Shown: positions 15,834 through 26,517, numbered from the stretch's first letter. The stretch: DNA of 64,000 bases from Hirschia baltica ATCC 49814 (GCF_000023785.1 NC_012982.1:1612001-1676000); one strand, 5' to 3'. Translations and numbers: made by a program. Notes: generated by a model not told the origin, from the sequence alone.

Positions 15834-17252
15834 TTAAACGTTCACGACCTCAAGGCGCCAAGCAAGATTATCATCAAGCCCTTTGGTTTGGAATGCACAT
15901 GCTATTTTGCCGGATACATCCGGTCCTAATTGCTCTTTTACCGTTGTGATCAAATCAATATCACTCATCGTACCGGCACTAGAAAGCGGCTCTACCCCCC
16001 AGAACAGGGACATGTGTCCAAGTTTGGTTTTGTCTTGCGTGTGCGCAATTAGGCGTTTTTTCAAGCGTGCGCGTGAGAACCTTGAGATGATAGAGAAGTG
16101 AGCTGTAGAAATGAAAACGGCTTCACAATTATTATGAGTAGCCATATCTTCAACAGCATTCGCCACAAAGTCAGCATCCATAGAGTCACTGTCACTGCTT
16201 GGGGCAAAACTACTTGACGATTTTTCGTATTCACGATCATTTTCAACAGTTTTTACGATGCGGTCCATAATCGCAACGGCTGTTGCAGGGTGGCGACCTA
16301 CCGCAGTTTCAGATGACAACATAATCGCATCAGTACCTTGGTAGATAGCAGTGGCAACATCGGAGGCTTCTGCCCGTGTTGGTGAAGCTGATTCCACCAT
16401 AGATTCCAGCATGTGCGTGGCGACGATAACTGGTTTTCCAGCTGCGCGAGATGCACGAACAATACGACGTTGAAGAATAGGCACCATTTCAGGCGGATAT
16501 TCTACTCCCAAATCCCCACGGGCGACCATAATACCATCTGAACCATCAACAATGTCATGAAGGTTTTCAATAGCTGCAGGTTTCTCAACTTTTGCAACCA
16601 AACGACCGCGTCCCTTCATTAAAGCACGAGCTTCTTCAAGGTCTGAACGGGTTTGAACAAAAGAAAGCGCGATGAAGTCAGCACCCAAACTACAAGCAAA
16701 CTCAAGGTCATCTTTATCTTTAGGGGTCAGTGCGGGAACAGGCAGAGCTTTGCCTAACAATGTAAACCCTTTTTTATCACCAATTTTACAAGGTATGTCA
16801 GATTTTACCCATGGTGTATCACCAGCTTTCGTGACGGTTAGAACAATTTTCCCATCATCAACTAGAACTTGGTCTCCCACTTCCATCACTTTGAGGATTT
16901 CAGGGTGAGGAACTGGGATCACATTCTCTTCATCAGACTTTTTGCCTGGAACAAGTTTGATTTCTTCATCCATGCTGAGACGGATATATCCTTCAGGAAA
17001 GCTCCCAACACGAATTTTGGGACCTTGCATATCTGCAAGTACGCCTAAAGGACGGCCAACTTTTTCCTGAGCCAGACGAACATAATCATAATTACGTTTA
17101 TGTCCTTCATGGTCGCCGTGTGAAAAATTCAATCTGAAAATATCTACACCAGTTTCAGCCAATAGGCGGATTGTGTCGGGTGCGGAGCTTCCAGGACCTA
17201 GTGTCGCGACTATTTTTGCACGGCGGCTTGTCGGGGAGGCAAAACGGCTCAT
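15834..17252 (-). CDS. pyk: Pyruvate kinase
   Basis: A protein of 472 residues, the usual length for bacterial pyruvate kinase, which converts phosphoenolpyruvate and ADP to pyruvate and ATP. Visible landmarks are RRAKIVATLGPGS, FRLNFSHGDHEGH, the metal/phosphate segment KVEKPAAIENL, ARGDLGVEYP and the active-site Thr segment ATHMLESMVESASPTRAE. The C-terminal domain (from about 350) is somewhat divergent. It is the last gene of the minus-strand Entner-Doudoroff operon, 20 bp after eda, so lower glycolysis is co-transcribed with sugar entry. Confidence 0.95.
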   Translation of the reverse strand: MSRFASPTSRRAKIVATLGPGSSAPDTIRLLAETGVDIFRLNFSHGDHEGHKRNYDYVRLAQEKVGRPLGVLADMQGPKIRVGSFPEGYIRLSMDEEIKLVPGKKSDEENVIPVPHPEILKVMEVGDQVLVDDGKIVLTVTKAGDTPWVKSDIPCKIGDKKGFTLLGKALPVPALTPKDKDDLEFACSLGADFIALSFVQTRSDLEEARALMKGRGRLVAKVEKPAAIENLHDIVDGSDGIMVARGDLGVEYPPEMVPILQRRIVRASRAAGKPVIVATHMLESMVESASPTRAEASDVATAIYQGTDAIMLSSETAVGRHPATAVAIMDRIVKTVENDREYEKSSSSFAPSSDSDSMDADFVANAVEDMATHNNCEAVFISTAHFSIISRFSRARLKKRLIAHTQDKTKLGHMSLFWGVEPLSSAGTMSDIDLITTVKEQLGPDVSGKIACAFQTKGLDDNLAWRLEVVNV

Positions 17253-17272
17253 TGGGATGTCCTAGGAAAAGT

Positions 17273-17914
17273 TTAGTTGTTGGCTATTTTCATGGCTTCT
17301 TGGGCAGTGGCTTCAATTCCATCCCAATCATTGTTTGCTAAAGCAGCATCACTTACCAACCAGCCACCGCCGACGGCAACTACATTTGGTATTGCAAGAT
17401 ACGTCATCATATTGCTTGGGCTAACGCCGCCTGTTGGCATGACTTTCAAATTTTGAAGGGGTGCTACCAATGCTTTAAGTGCACTCGCTCCACCAATTTT
17501 TTCTGCTGGGAAGAATTTCACGACTTCAAAGCCTTCTTCCATTCTCTGAAGAGCTTCACTCGCAGTTGCTATACCTGGGAAAGCAGGAACGCCTGATTCA
17601 ATAAGTGCAGCTGCGAGTTTAGGAGTACAACCTGGTGAAACAGAAAACTCAGAACCAGCTTTTAATGTGGCATCAAGATCGGCAGGCGTTAAAATAGTTC
17701 CAGCACCGACGATAAGTTCAGGCTGTGCAGCTTTCATTTCAGAAATGACTTCAAGCGCCGCGTCTGTTCTTAAAGTGACCTCAACAAATTTTACACCACC
17801 TTTATAAAGTGCTTGAGCAAGAGGAGCAGCATGTCTGACATCTGACACTGTTAACACTGGAACAACAGGGGCGGAGGTAAGAGCTTCCAAGACTGGTTTC
17901 ATATCACATGTCAT
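17273..17914 (-). CDS. eda: KDPG aldolase (2-dehydro-3-deoxy-phosphogluconate aldolase)
   Basis: A protein of 213 residues. It splits 2-keto-3-deoxy-6-phosphogluconate to pyruvate and glyceraldehyde-3-phosphate. The class-I aldolase features are visible: the catalytic Glu in FVEVTLRT, the VGAGTILTPADLD segment, the PGCTPKL motif, and the Schiff-base Lys in VVKFFPAEK (about residue 135). It sits between glk and pyk in the operon, 12 bp after glk. Confidence 0.95.
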   Translation of the reverse strand: MTCDMKPVLEALTSAPVVPVLTVSDVRHAAPLAQALYKGGVKFVEVTLRTDAALEVISEMKAAQPELIVGAGTILTPADLDATLKAGSEFSVSPGCTPKLAAALIESGVPAFPGIATASEALQRMEEGFEVVKFFPAEKIGGASALKALVAPLQNLKVMPTGGVSPSNMMTYLAIPNVVAVGGGWLVSDAALANNDWDGIEATAQEAMKIANN

Positions 17915-17926
17915 ATCAAAATCCGT

Positions 17927-18907
17927 TTAGTATGCTGCTGCGCCCAACAATGGCGCTTCGGCGCTGGTGATTAAATATATTGGAACATCAGTCATATAAG
18001 ATGACATAGGCCCACGATCGAAAAAGCGCGATAAGGCTTCTGGCGCGCTGATGTAGTCGATCAGAGCAGTCGTTACACCGCCCGCAGCAACAACACCACC
18101 TTTTGCACCATTAGCCAAAACGGCATTTCCGTATGCCGTCATTACGGTGTTTGCTCTCATCCTGCAAACGGCATCACATACTTTATCACCTAATTTCGCA
18201 CGTTCATGTGCTGTCGCAGGGGAAAGTTTCTCAGGAGTCTGTCCAAAAACTTCGAACATGGTCTCTAAAAGTTGATTAAACCCGACACCGGCACTCACTG
18301 ATTCGATAGAAACATAGGACGCCTTTTCTAAAAGCCTCTTATAGACATCTGCTTCTAGCGCTGTCGTCGGTGAGAAAGCTTGATGGCCTCCCTCACCACG
18401 TAGAACTTGCCATGTTTTATTTTCATTTGGAATAAGTGTCGCAAACCCAAACCCTGTTCCGGGCCCAGCGACGATAATGGGTCTTCCGGGTGCCGAAATG
18501 CCTTCGCAGATTGTTTTCAATCCTTGTCCATCAGAATTTAAACCTAATTCAGGGATGGAGCGAGCCATTGCTGCAAAATCATTGAGAAGGTCTACTTGAT
18601 CCATTCCAAATTGCTTTGCGAGTTCTTCTCCGCAAACTTGCCAACTAGAATGATTAGTTAAAGTCACAGTGTTGTTACGGATTGGTCCAGCCAAGGCAAA
18701 AACAGCTCTTTTGGGCTTGATGTCTATTGTTGCAAGAAAAGCATCTAATGCGTCTGAAAACGTCTCATATTTTACATTGGGAGATTTCCAAAAGTGCTCA
18801 ATTTTTGTTGGACCTCCGTAGCGACGAGGGTCTTTTGAAACAGCAAAACGCACATTTGTGCCACCTACATCGCCGACAACTACATACTCAGACACGACTT
18901 TTCCCAT
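17927..18907 (-). CDS. glk: Glucokinase
   Basis: A protein of 326 residues of the Glk/ROK-related bacterial glucokinase family. It phosphorylates cytosolic glucose with ATP. Phosphate-binding VVGDVGGTNVRFAV is at the N-terminus, and the LLNDFAAMA and GPGTGFGFATLI motifs and a GGHQAFSP segment follow. It starts at ATG 18907, five bases after the edd stop, so the two are probably translationally linked. Its place inside the operon indicates that internalised glucose is fed into the ED pathway. Confidence 0.94.
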   Translation of the reverse strand: MGKVVSEYVVVGDVGGTNVRFAVSKDPRRYGGPTKIEHFWKSPNVKYETFSDALDAFLATIDIKPKRAVFALAGPIRNNTVTLTNHSSWQVCGEELAKQFGMDQVDLLNDFAAMARSIPELGLNSDGQGLKTICEGISAPGRPIIVAGPGTGFGFATLIPNENKTWQVLRGEGGHQAFSPTTALEADVYKRLLEKASYVSIESVSAGVGFNQLLETMFEVFGQTPEKLSPATAHERAKLGDKVCDAVCRMRANTVMTAYGNAVLANGAKGGVVAAGGVTTALIDYISAPEALSRFFDRGPMSSYMTDVPIYLITSAEAPLLGAAAY

Positions 18908-18912
18908 CTTGT

Positions 18913-20748
18913 TTAAGCGTCCATTATACCAAAAATGCCGCCACCTTTTTCCGCTTCTTCAGCAACGTTGCGGAAAACTGCAAACATTTCTCTACCGAGA
19001 CCAATACCAGGGTCTTTTTCTCTAGTGGCCCGTGGACGAGAGAGAAAGTCGTCGGGTTGAACTGTTAATGTCCCAGCATTTGCATCAAGCGAAATGAGAT
19101 CACCATCTTGGATGCTGGCTATTGGTCCCCCTGCAAGAGCTTCTGGTCCCATGTGGATTATTGCTGGGAATTTCCCAGAAGCTCCAGACATGCGACCGTC
19201 TGTAATAAGGGCAACTTTAAAGCCTTTATCTTGAAGAAGCCCCAGAATAGGTGAGAGGCCGTGTAATTCAGGCATACCATTCGCTTGCGGTCCCTGAAAA
19301 CGCACCACAATAACAACATCACGGTGTAGTTCACCTTTTTCAAAAGCATTTTTAACGGCGTGCTGTGAATCGAACACAGCTGCTGGAGCTGAAACTTTCC
19401 GATTTTCTTCTTTTACTGCTGAAATTTTAATAATACCGCGGCCGATAGGGCAGTCTATGAGTTTTAAACCACCATCTTTCGCCATAGGGTTGTCTTTTGT
19501 ACGAAGAACGTCCTCGTTTAAACTTTCTTCAGGCGCAGCTTTCCATGTGAGCGTTTCACCATTCATAGTTGGTTCTTCACAATAGCGCTCTAAGCCGCCA
19601 TCACCTGCAACAGTTGTTACATCATTATGAACGAGGCCAGAAGCAAGAAGCTCACGAACAACAAAACCCATTCCTCCTGCAGCATGGAAATGGTTCACAT
19701 CAGAAGGGCCATTGGGATATATTTTACATAAAAGTGGTGTGACATCAGCTATATCTTGGAAGTCAGACCAATTTATCAGGATACCTGCTGCCCGAGCGAT
19801 AGCTGGAATGTGCAAAGCATTATTGGTAGAGCCACCTGTAGCCATCAAGCCAACGACCGCGTTCACAATTGAGCGTTCGTCGATGACTTTGCTAATTGGT
19901 GTGTATGCCGCTTCACCTTTCATATGAGATATAGCTGCAGCTTGTTGAGCCGCTGCTTCCGTCAGGGCAGTACGAAGATTTGTACCAGGAGGCACAAAAG
20001 CAGCACCAGGAATATGCAAGCCCATCATTTCCATCATCATTTGATTGGAATTTGCAGTTCCGTAGAATGTACATGTTCCGGCAGTGTGATAACTTTCGCT
20101 TTCCGCCTTTAGAAGTGCGTCTCGCCCGACTTCGCCTGCTGCATATAGCTGACGAATACGTTGTTTCTCGGGATTGGGCAGACCAGAAGGCATTGGCCCT
20201 GCAGGCACGAATATACCGGGTAGCCAGCCAAATCGTACAGCTGCAATAAGCAGACCCGGCACAATTTTATCACATATTCCAAGATATAATGCGGCATCGA
20301 AAGTGGAGTGGCTTAATGCCACTGCGGTGCTCAATGCTATGGTGTCACGAGAAAAAAGCGACAATTCCATGCCGTCTTGCCCCTGAGTGACACCATCACA
20401 CATTGCTGGCACCCCACCAGCAACTTGAGCCGTCGCACCAACTTTTCTGGCTGCTGCCCGAATAATATCTGGATATTTTTCATAAGGCTGGTGAGCGGAG
20501 AGCATATCATTATAGGCTGTCACAATACCAATATTGGGCCATTCAGCGCCCAACATCGCGTTTTTATCATGTATGGGACAAGCAGCAGATGCGTGAGCGA
20601 GGTTTCCATCGGTTAAACGAGATCTCGCCGAGGCTGTCGGTCGCTGACTGTCCATCAATGATAGATAGGATGCTCGCGATTTTTCAGAGCGTTTGATAAT
20701 CCGGTCTGTTACGTCGGCTATTGTTTTATTTATCGGTGAAACTGCCAT
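18913..20748 (-). CDS. edd: 6-phosphogluconate dehydratase
   Basis: A protein of 611 residues, the usual length for Edd, an iron-sulfur dehydratase of the IlvD/Edd family that turns 6-phosphogluconate into KDPG. Cluster-binding cysteine segments are visible: GVPAMCDGVTQGQDGME, LGICDKIVPG and TCTFYGTANSNQM. The C-terminal LITDGRMSGASGKFPA motif is conserved. Second gene of the operon, 43 bp after zwf. Confidence 0.96.
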   Translation of the reverse strand: MAVSPINKTIADVTDRIIKRSEKSRASYLSLMDSQRPTASARSRLTDGNLAHASAACPIHDKNAMLGAEWPNIGIVTAYNDMLSAHQPYEKYPDIIRAAARKVGATAQVAGGVPAMCDGVTQGQDGMELSLFSRDTIALSTAVALSHSTFDAALYLGICDKIVPGLLIAAVRFGWLPGIFVPAGPMPSGLPNPEKQRIRQLYAAGEVGRDALLKAESESYHTAGTCTFYGTANSNQMMMEMMGLHIPGAAFVPPGTNLRTALTEAAAQQAAAISHMKGEAAYTPISKVIDERSIVNAVVGLMATGGSTNNALHIPAIARAAGILINWSDFQDIADVTPLLCKIYPNGPSDVNHFHAAGGMGFVVRELLASGLVHNDVTTVAGDGGLERYCEEPTMNGETLTWKAAPEESLNEDVLRTKDNPMAKDGGLKLIDCPIGRGIIKISAVKEENRKVSAPAAVFDSQHAVKNAFEKGELHRDVVIVVRFQGPQANGMPELHGLSPILGLLQDKGFKVALITDGRMSGASGKFPAIIHMGPEALAGGPIASIQDGDLISLDANAGTLTVQPDDFLSRPRATREKDPGIGLGREMFAVFRNVAEEAEKGGGIFGIMDA

Positions 20749-20791
20749 GGGACTGTCTCCAAATCTGTGGCCTAGATTTTATGTTGAATGT

Positions 20792-22273
20792 CTATTCAGC
20801 GGAGTCTAAGCGCTTCCAATATCGATTGTCTTTTGCAAGCAACACGTCTGCAGTGGAGGGACCATCACTACCCGCAGGGTAAGTTTCCATAGGTCTATCA
20901 TCGTCAGCCCAAGCTGCGAGTAGGGAATCTGCCCACACCCAAGCTTGTTCAACTTCTTCACGCCGCATAAATAGCGCAAGATTTCCACGCACGACATCCA
21001 TCAATAGACGTTCATAAGCGTCTGGATAGCGTATCATGAAATTGTCAGCCCAAGATAGGTTGAGAGGTAGAGATTTTACGCGCAATCCACCCGGACCAGG
21101 TTCCTTGATCTGCAAGAATAGGTGAACACCTTCATCGGGCTGCAATCTGATAATTAGCTTATTTGGTGATGCACCGCTTTGCATTCCGAAAATTGAATGT
21201 GGAGCTGGTTTAAATCTTATCACGATTTCCGACTGACGAGATTGTAAGCGTTTTCCCGTACGCAGATAGAAAGGCACGCCTTGCCAGCGCCAATTTTGAA
21301 TCTCAGTCTTTAGGGCGACATAAGTTTCGGTCCGGCTGCTTTTCTTTTCTTCGGGAAGTTCGTCCTTATACCCTTTAACAGTTGCGCCGTTTATCGTGCC
21401 CGCGCGGTATTGTGCGCGAACAGTGCATTCTCGCGCGGAAGCTGCATCAAATGATTTTAACGCACGCAACACTTTGATTTTTTCAGTCCGCACGTCATCA
21501 GCGTCAAGTGAGTTAGGTGGTTCCATTGCTGTTAAACACAATAGTTGCAATAGATGGTTTTGGACCATGTCTCTTAGCGCACCGGAGTTGTCATAGTAAT
21601 CCGCACGGCTTTCTAACCCAACAGATTCGGCAACAGTGATTTGAACATTATCGACTGTGTTTCTATTCCATAACGGTTCAAACAGCATGTTCGCAAAACG
21701 TAATACCAAAAGGTTTTGAACTGTTTCTTTGCCGAGATAATGGTCAATACGGAAGATTTGATCTTCCTCAAAGACGCTTCCAACACCAGCATTGATTTCT
21801 TGCGCTGTTTCTAAATTGCGGCCAATGGGTTTCTCCAGCACCACACGTGATGTCGGGGTCACTAGACCTTTATCGCCGAGGTTTTTACATAATGGTGTGT
21901 AGAGACGGGGAGCCATCGCTAGATAGAAAACACGAGGGCGATCATCTTTTGCAACACATTTTTTCAGGTCTGCCCAGTTTGACTTAGGATCCGTCGCGTC
22001 GATTTGGACGTAATGAAGCAATTTCGCAAAATTGTTAAATTTTTCGTCGTTTAACTCGCCTTGTTGGGCTTCGAGGCAAGCTTCACGGGCAAACGCAATA
22101 AACTCATCTTGCGTCCATTCACTACGAGCGGTTCCCACGATATTACAAACATCGGGAATTTGATTGTCTTTGAAACGATGAAATAGTGCAGGAATTAGTT
22201 TTCGTTTGGATAGATCGCCGGTTCCACCGAAGATTACTATATCAAACGGATCTACAGGAATGAATTCAGCCAT
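20792..22273 (-). CDS. zwf: Glucose-6-phosphate 1-dehydrogenase
   Basis: A protein of 493 residues, the standard length. The NADP-binding motif [18 protein letters not shown] is at residues about 14-31, and the catalytic segment [13 protein letters not shown] is near 174-186. It oxidises glucose-6-phosphate to 6-phosphogluconolactone and is the first enzyme of the ED operon that it opens. No 6-phosphogluconolactonase (pgl) lies between it and edd, where many alphaproteobacteria carry one. Confidence 0.96.
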   Translation of the reverse strand: MAEFIPVDPFDIVIFGGTGDLSKRKLIPALFHRFKDNQIPDVCNIVGTARSEWTQDEFIAFAREACLEAQQGELNDEKFNNFAKLLHYVQIDATDPKSNWADLKKCVAKDDRPRVFYLAMAPRLYTPLCKNLGDKGLVTPTSRVVLEKPIGRNLETAQEINAGVGSVFEEDQIFRIDHYLGKETVQNLLVLRFANMLFEPLWNRNTVDNVQITVAESVGLESRADYYDNSGALRDMVQNHLLQLLCLTAMEPPNSLDADDVRTEKIKVLRALKSFDAASARECTVRAQYRAGTINGATVKGYKDELPEEKKSSRTETYVALKTEIQNWRWQGVPFYLRTGKRLQSRQSEIVIRFKPAPHSIFGMQSGASPNKLIIRLQPDEGVHLFLQIKEPGPGGLRVKSLPLNLSWADNFMIRYPDAYERLLMDVVRGNLALFMRREEVEQAWVWADSLLAAWADDDRPMETYPAGSDGPSTADVLLAKDNRYWKRLDSAE

Positions 22274-22671
22274 CAGGTTTCTCGCTCTTCAAATCAGTCT
22301 ATGTCATGTTTCGACAAAGGTATTTTGGCGCAATCAGAATACTAATTCGGGTAGAATTCTATCTAAACAGACCAAAATGATCGCGCTATCATTTTTACCT
22401 TATAGATGAAGTTTTTAATTTGTATAGGCTCGATTACTAAGCATTTTTGCAAGTTCTAGTGTGCGTCTTATCCCTTTATACGGGAATAGTTTTGACCCTA
22501 TAAGCTGAATCGGTCAAATTCAAAAAGAAATAGTTGGTTATTAGTTAGGTAAATGCCTATCTAGTAGGCTGTTTGTCGGAAATTCATCAAGGTAGGAAAA
22601 CCAAATAGTGGTGGACATTGCCAAAAGCGCGCTACGCAACGCGTTCGATAATAGAAGTTGGAGACTGGGTA
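22274..22671. other. Divergent intergenic region between the ED operon and the GumN-like gene
   Basis: About 400 bases, AT-rich, with no supported gene. It must hold the promoter of the zwf-edd-glk-eda-pyk operon (minus strand) and that of the TraB/GumN gene (plus strand). A GCGCGCTACGC-like stretch near 22627 and short inverted repeats are present, but I could not recognise a specific operator. Confidence 0.4.
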
Positions 22672-23586
22672 ATGAATAAAAATCTAATAGGTATCTTGGC
22701 TTCGTTGGCATTGTTTATTCTTCCCGCAGGATGTTCAGCAGAAAAAGTTGAGCTAAATGATGGTGCGACTGAAGCTCAAGGCCCAGCGATTTGGCGCACT
22801 GGAGATGAAGACACGACTGTCTATCTTTTTGGAACAGTGCATGTTTTGCCGCCAAGTCTGGTTTGGCGTAATACCAAATTCAACGAAATTTTCGACCAAG
22901 CCGATATTGTGTATTTTGAAGCGGATGTCTCTGGGCAAGACCCCGCCTTAGTAAGAGCAATATCAAAATTGGGTTTTATGCCCATCGGTGAAGATCTATT
23001 TTCTATTTTGTCATCCTCAGAACGTGATGAAATCGTGGAAGCGATTAAAACCCTAAATTTGCCAAGCGCAGCTATTGCTAAAATGCGCCCATGGTTCGCT
23101 GCAATGGCGATCACATTACAAACAATCGAATCAATGGGGCAGGACCCTGAATCTGGTGTCGAGCAGGTTTTGCACCCAGAAGCAAAAGCTGCAGGAAAAG
23201 AGTTGCGGTATTTTGAAACCGCAGAAGAGCAGCTCTCTTTCATGGCAAACTTGGATCAAAGTGTTCAAGTGAATATGTTGATGGAGACGGTTCGCCAAAT
23301 CGACGATATAGGCAAAACAATTATCGCAATGGACAATGCGTGGGTCGTTGGAGATGTTGCAGGGCTTCATGACATCGTAATGTCTGATCCTTCAATGGCT
23401 TCTGATGAAATGATGGAAGTCATGCTTGAAAAACGGAATCAAAACTGGGTCGTGGAGTTGAATAGAGTTGTTGAAAAAGAAGAAGGCGTCTTTTTCGTAG
23501 CGGTGGGAGCAGCTCACCTTGTTGGCGACAAATCAGTGGTTCAAATGTTGAAAGATGGTGGATTTGACGTCACGCGCCTTCAATAA
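22672..23586 (+). CDS. TraB/GumN-family lipoprotein
   Basis: About 304 residues from ATG 22672, which has a GGAG site 9 bases upstream; an upstream TTG at 22618 is in frame but would bury the signal peptide. The N-terminus is a lipoprotein signal (MNKNLIGILASLALFILPAG with Cys next; Pro at -3 of the lipobox is unusual). The TraB/GumN/PrgY domain follows: the GTVHVLPPSLVWR motif, EQLSFM in the middle, and the C-terminal VAVGAAHLVGDKSVVQMLK motif with conserved His. Members resemble metal-dependent proteases (Tiki-like), but few are characterised. It probably acts at the cell envelope. A strong terminator follows. Confidence 0.87.
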   Translation: MNKNLIGILASLALFILPAGCSAEKVELNDGATEAQGPAIWRTGDEDTTVYLFGTVHVLPPSLVWRNTKFNEIFDQADIVYFEADVSGQDPALVRAISKLGFMPIGEDLFSILSSSERDEIVEAIKTLNLPSAAIAKMRPWFAAMAITLQTIESMGQDPESGVEQVLHPEAKAAGKELRYFETAEEQLSFMANLDQSVQVNMLMETVRQIDDIGKTIIAMDNAWVVGDVAGLHDIVMSDPSMASDEMMEVMLEKRNQNWVVELNRVVEKEEGVFFVAVGAAHLVGDKSVVQMLKDGGFDVTRLQ

Positions 23587-23597
23587 AGCCGCATAAC

Positions 23598-23630
23598 AAA
23601 AAGGACGTTGATTTTATCAACGTCCTTTTT
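23598..23630. terminator. Strong bidirectional intrinsic terminator
   Basis: A perfect 14-bp stem, AAAAAGGACGTTGA (23598-23611) paired with TCAACGTCCTTTTT (23617-23630), with a 5-base loop and T-runs in both directions. It ends the GumN-like gene on the plus strand and the glmM/zinc-finger genes on the minus strand. Confidence 0.92.
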
Positions 23631-23649
23631 GCGTATATGTCTTCAACTA

Positions 23650-23847
23650 TTATTTAGTTGGATCTTGCTCGCTACCTTTAAGAACAAAGCGTCTGTCGCA
23701 ATATTTGCATTCGACGATGTCGTCCTCGACCATGTCATACCAGACCAATGGATGACCAAGTGCTCCGCCACCACCATCACAAGAGGTCTTGTGGCCATCG
23801 ATAACAATGATTTCGTGTTGAATATCTGTGTCTTGTGTTTGTGTCAT
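23650..23847 (-). CDS. zf-CHCC (NDUFS6-type) zinc-finger protein
   Basis: A protein of 65 residues with the zf-CHCC arrangement: Cys in TSCDGGGGALGHP, the His of GHP, and CKYCDRRF near the C-terminus, giving a C-H-C-C zinc site. Homologues in alphaproteobacteria and mitochondria (complex I subunit NDUFS6) are associated with complex I. ATG at 23847. It lies downstream of glmM and is followed by the shared terminator. Confidence 0.87.
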   Translation of the reverse strand: MTQTQDTDIQHEIIVIDGHKTSCDGGGGALGHPLVWYDMVEDDIVECKYCDRRFVLKGSEQDPTK

Positions 23848-23932
23848 GATAAAACTGATTTTTGGGTTGCTGACTTTTCTTCTTGGTAGAGTGCGTTTGT
23901 GCTTTGCGTCAATGCTAAACTCACTCTGTCAG

Positions 23933-25282
23933 TTATCCAATTGCTTGTTTGACCGCAGCAACGACATCTTCAACCGCCTTATTCATCATGGATTCCTCTT
24001 CGGCTTCAGCCATGACCCGAATGAGAGGTTCCGTTCCTGATTTGCGAACAACAAGACGACCTTTAGAGCCTAATTCTTCTTCAACATCTTTCATCACTTG
24101 TTTAACAGCTTTAGTTGTAAGCGGATCTTTGCCTGAGTAACGAATATTATCGAGGCGTTGTGGTGCTTTATCGAAAACATGAGCAACTTCAGATACTGGC
24201 TTTCCTGTTTTGCAAACAACTGCAAGAACTTGCAAAGCTGCGACGAGACCGTCACCAGTTGTTGCATAATCACTCATCACCACGTGACCAGATTGCTCAC
24301 CTCCAAGGTTTACCCCGTTTTCACGCATATCCTGAACAACATAGCGGTCTCCCACTTTTGTACGACGAAGTTCAATGCCGATTGATTTTAGGAAGTTTTC
24401 TAGTCCAAGATTAGACATGACAGTTGCTGATATCGCAGGTTTGGACAGCTTGCCTTCTTCTTTCCAGCTTTGAGCAATCAAACCAAGAACTTGATCACCA
24501 TCTATGATGATCCCTTTTTCATCGCATAAAACGACGCGATCAGCATCACCATCAAGTGCAATACCTATGTCAGCCCGGTATTTTAAGACCGCCTCAGAAA
24601 GCGCGCGCGTATCAGTTGAGCCGCATTCTTCATTGATGTTAAAACCATTTGGTGAAACACCCAAAGAAACGACTTCTGCGCCTAGCTCGTATAAAACTTT
24701 AGGCGCGACTTTATAAGCTGCCCCATGTGCGCAATCGACGACAATGCGCAATTTGTTCAAGCGCTGACGGCGCGGGAAGGTGGCTTTTACGATTTCCACA
24801 TATCTAGATTGTGCATCATCTATTCGGCTCGCTTTACCCAGTTTGGCAGACGCAGCCAAATCTGCATCCATTGGGCGTTCCATAAGCGATTCGATTTCAA
24901 GTTCGGCTTCATCCGATAGCTTAAAACCGTCAGGTCCAAATAGTTTTATTCCATTGTCTTGATAAGCGTTGTGAGAAGCTGAAATCATAACGCCCAGATC
25001 TGCACGTAAAGATCGTGTAAGCATTGCAACACCAGGAGTTGGCAATGGTCCAAATAATACCACGTCCATTCCAGCGGCTGTAAATCCAGCGGTAAGTGCT
25101 GGTTCGATCATATAACCTGATAAGCGAGTATCTTTTCCTATAACAACGGTGTGGCGACGCTCATTATCTTGTTTAAAATAGCTTGCCGACGCCATTCCCA
25201 GCCGCATCACGACTTCAGGTGTCATAGTGCCTTTATTGGCAGGCCCACGAATTCCATCAGTTCCAAAATACTTGCGTGACAT
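23933..25282 (-). CDS. glmM: Phosphoglucosamine mutase
   Basis: A protein of 449 residues, the standard GlmM length, converting glucosamine-6-phosphate to glucosamine-1-phosphate for UDP-GlcNAc, peptidoglycan and [11 protein letters not shown] is at the N-terminus, the phospho-serine loop [13 protein letters not shown] is near residues 99-111 (catalytic Ser103), the metal loop is DGDADR near 240, and the phosphate-binding loop is [14 protein letters not shown] near the C-terminus. No ftsH/folP genes are attached on this side. Confidence 0.96.
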   Translation of the reverse strand: MSRKYFGTDGIRGPANKGTMTPEVVMRLGMASASYFKQDNERRHTVVIGKDTRLSGYMIEPALTAGFTAAGMDVVLFGPLPTPGVAMLTRSLRADLGVMISASHNAYQDNGIKLFGPDGFKLSDEAELEIESLMERPMDADLAASAKLGKASRIDDAQSRYVEIVKATFPRRQRLNKLRIVVDCAHGAAYKVAPKVLYELGAEVVSLGVSPNGFNINEECGSTDTRALSEAVLKYRADIGIALDGDADRVVLCDEKGIIIDGDQVLGLIAQSWKEEGKLSKPAISATVMSNLGLENFLKSIGIELRRTKVGDRYVVQDMRENGVNLGGEQSGHVVMSDYATTGDGLVAALQVLAVVCKTGKPVSEVAHVFDKAPQRLDNIRYSGKDPLTTKAVKQVMKDVEEELGSKGRLVVRKSGTEPLIRVMAEAEEESMMNKAVEDVVAAVKQAIG

Positions 25283-25563
25283 TTATGGTTGATTCCTCGT
25301 CGCTTGGGTCGATCTGAAAGATTCTGTCTTTCCACTACGATGCAATTAGCAAGCTATTTGTAGTTGGAAAAGGCATAACGGCTCTGAATTCTTTTAATAA
25401 AACTATTTGAGCATGATTATTCTGCAAGTTTTAGCTACATATTTCGTGTGAATGAATCTTATCATAACCGTCCCCCTTTTAACGAAGCATCTTCTCACCT
25501 ACGTGTATGACAAACAATAGCAGGTATTATTTACAGCTGCGCCCTAAGTTAGTGGAGCCAAAC

Positions 25564-26517
25564 ATGAATTCTCAAAACACTTTTCCAGACTTCGCTATAG
25601 AATTGACAGGGCTTCAAAAAACATATGAAGCCAAAGGGAAGATGGAAGCAAAGCGTGCGCTCAAGGGGATTGACCTTAAAATTCCGCGCGGCTCTATTTT
25701 TGGATTGTTGGGGCCAAACGGCGCTGGAAAATCAACATTGATCAATATCATGTCAGGACTTGTCAATAAATCCGAAGGGCAAGTTAAAGTATGGGATTAT
25801 GATCTGGATACGAACCCTCGTGAAGTCGCGTCTGCATTGGGTGTCGTCCCCCAAGAAGTCAACATGGATCCATTTTTTACACCCCGTGAAAGTATGGAGC
25901 TTATGGCTGGTTTTTACGGTGTGCCAGAAAAAGAGCGTAGATCAGATGAAATTCTTGAGGCGCTAGGGCTTGGCGACAAAAAAGATGCATATGTACGTCA
26001 ACTTTCTGGCGGAATGAAGCGTCGTTTGATGGTTGCAAAAGCAATGGTGCACACGCCGCCAATACTAATTCTTGATGAACCTACAGCTGGGGTAGATGTA
26101 GAACTGCGTCGTCAATTATGGGAATATGTAAAAGAATTACACGCAAAAGGGACAACAATTGTCCTGACCACGCATTATCTTGAAGAAGCCCAAGAGATGT
26201 GCGACCAGATTGCGATCATCAATCATGGAGAAGTTATTGCGTGTGAGAGTACGGATACTTTGTTGTCTCGCATGGATCGAAAAAAATTAATTGTTCATCC
26301 AGAAACGGCAATTGATGAAATACCGGAAACGTTAAAAGACTTGGATATTGCTATGCGCCCAGACGGAGCACTGATTGTTTCCTATCGAGCAAACGAGACT
26401 CGTGTCATGGATCTATTAAATCGTATGCGTGAATCTGGAGTACGTATTAAAGATCTCGCCACAGAAGAGGCTGATCTAGAAGATGTCTTTGTTTCAATGA
26501 CGCGCGAAGAGGCATAA
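25564..26517 (+). CDS. ABC-2-type transporter ATP-binding protein without adjacent permease
   Basis: A protein of 317 residues from ATG 25564 (GGAG upstream; an earlier in-frame ATG at 25507 would add 19 residues). Walker A is GPNGAGKST, the signature LSGGMKRRL, Walker B PILILDEPTAGVD, and the H-loop LTTHYLEEAQ. The long C-terminal extension (about residues 240-317) is typical of CcmA/YadG/drug-exporter ATPases that pair with an ABC-2 permease. No permease gene follows: the next 317 bases are non-coding, and then cysD begins. The partner must be encoded elsewhere, or the gene acts alone. Confidence 0.87.
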   Translation: MNSQNTFPDFAIELTGLQKTYEAKGKMEAKRALKGIDLKIPRGSIFGLLGPNGAGKSTLINIMSGLVNKSEGQVKVWDYDLDTNPREVASALGVVPQEVNMDPFFTPRESMELMAGFYGVPEKERRSDEILEALGLGDKKDAYVRQLSGGMKRRLMVAKAMVHTPPILILDEPTAGVDVELRRQLWEYVKELHAKGTTIVLTTHYLEEAQEMCDQIAIINHGEVIACESTDTLLSRMDRKKLIVHPETAIDEIPETLKDLDIAMRPDGALIVSYRANETRVMDLLNRMRESGVRIKDLATEEADLEDVFVSMTREEA

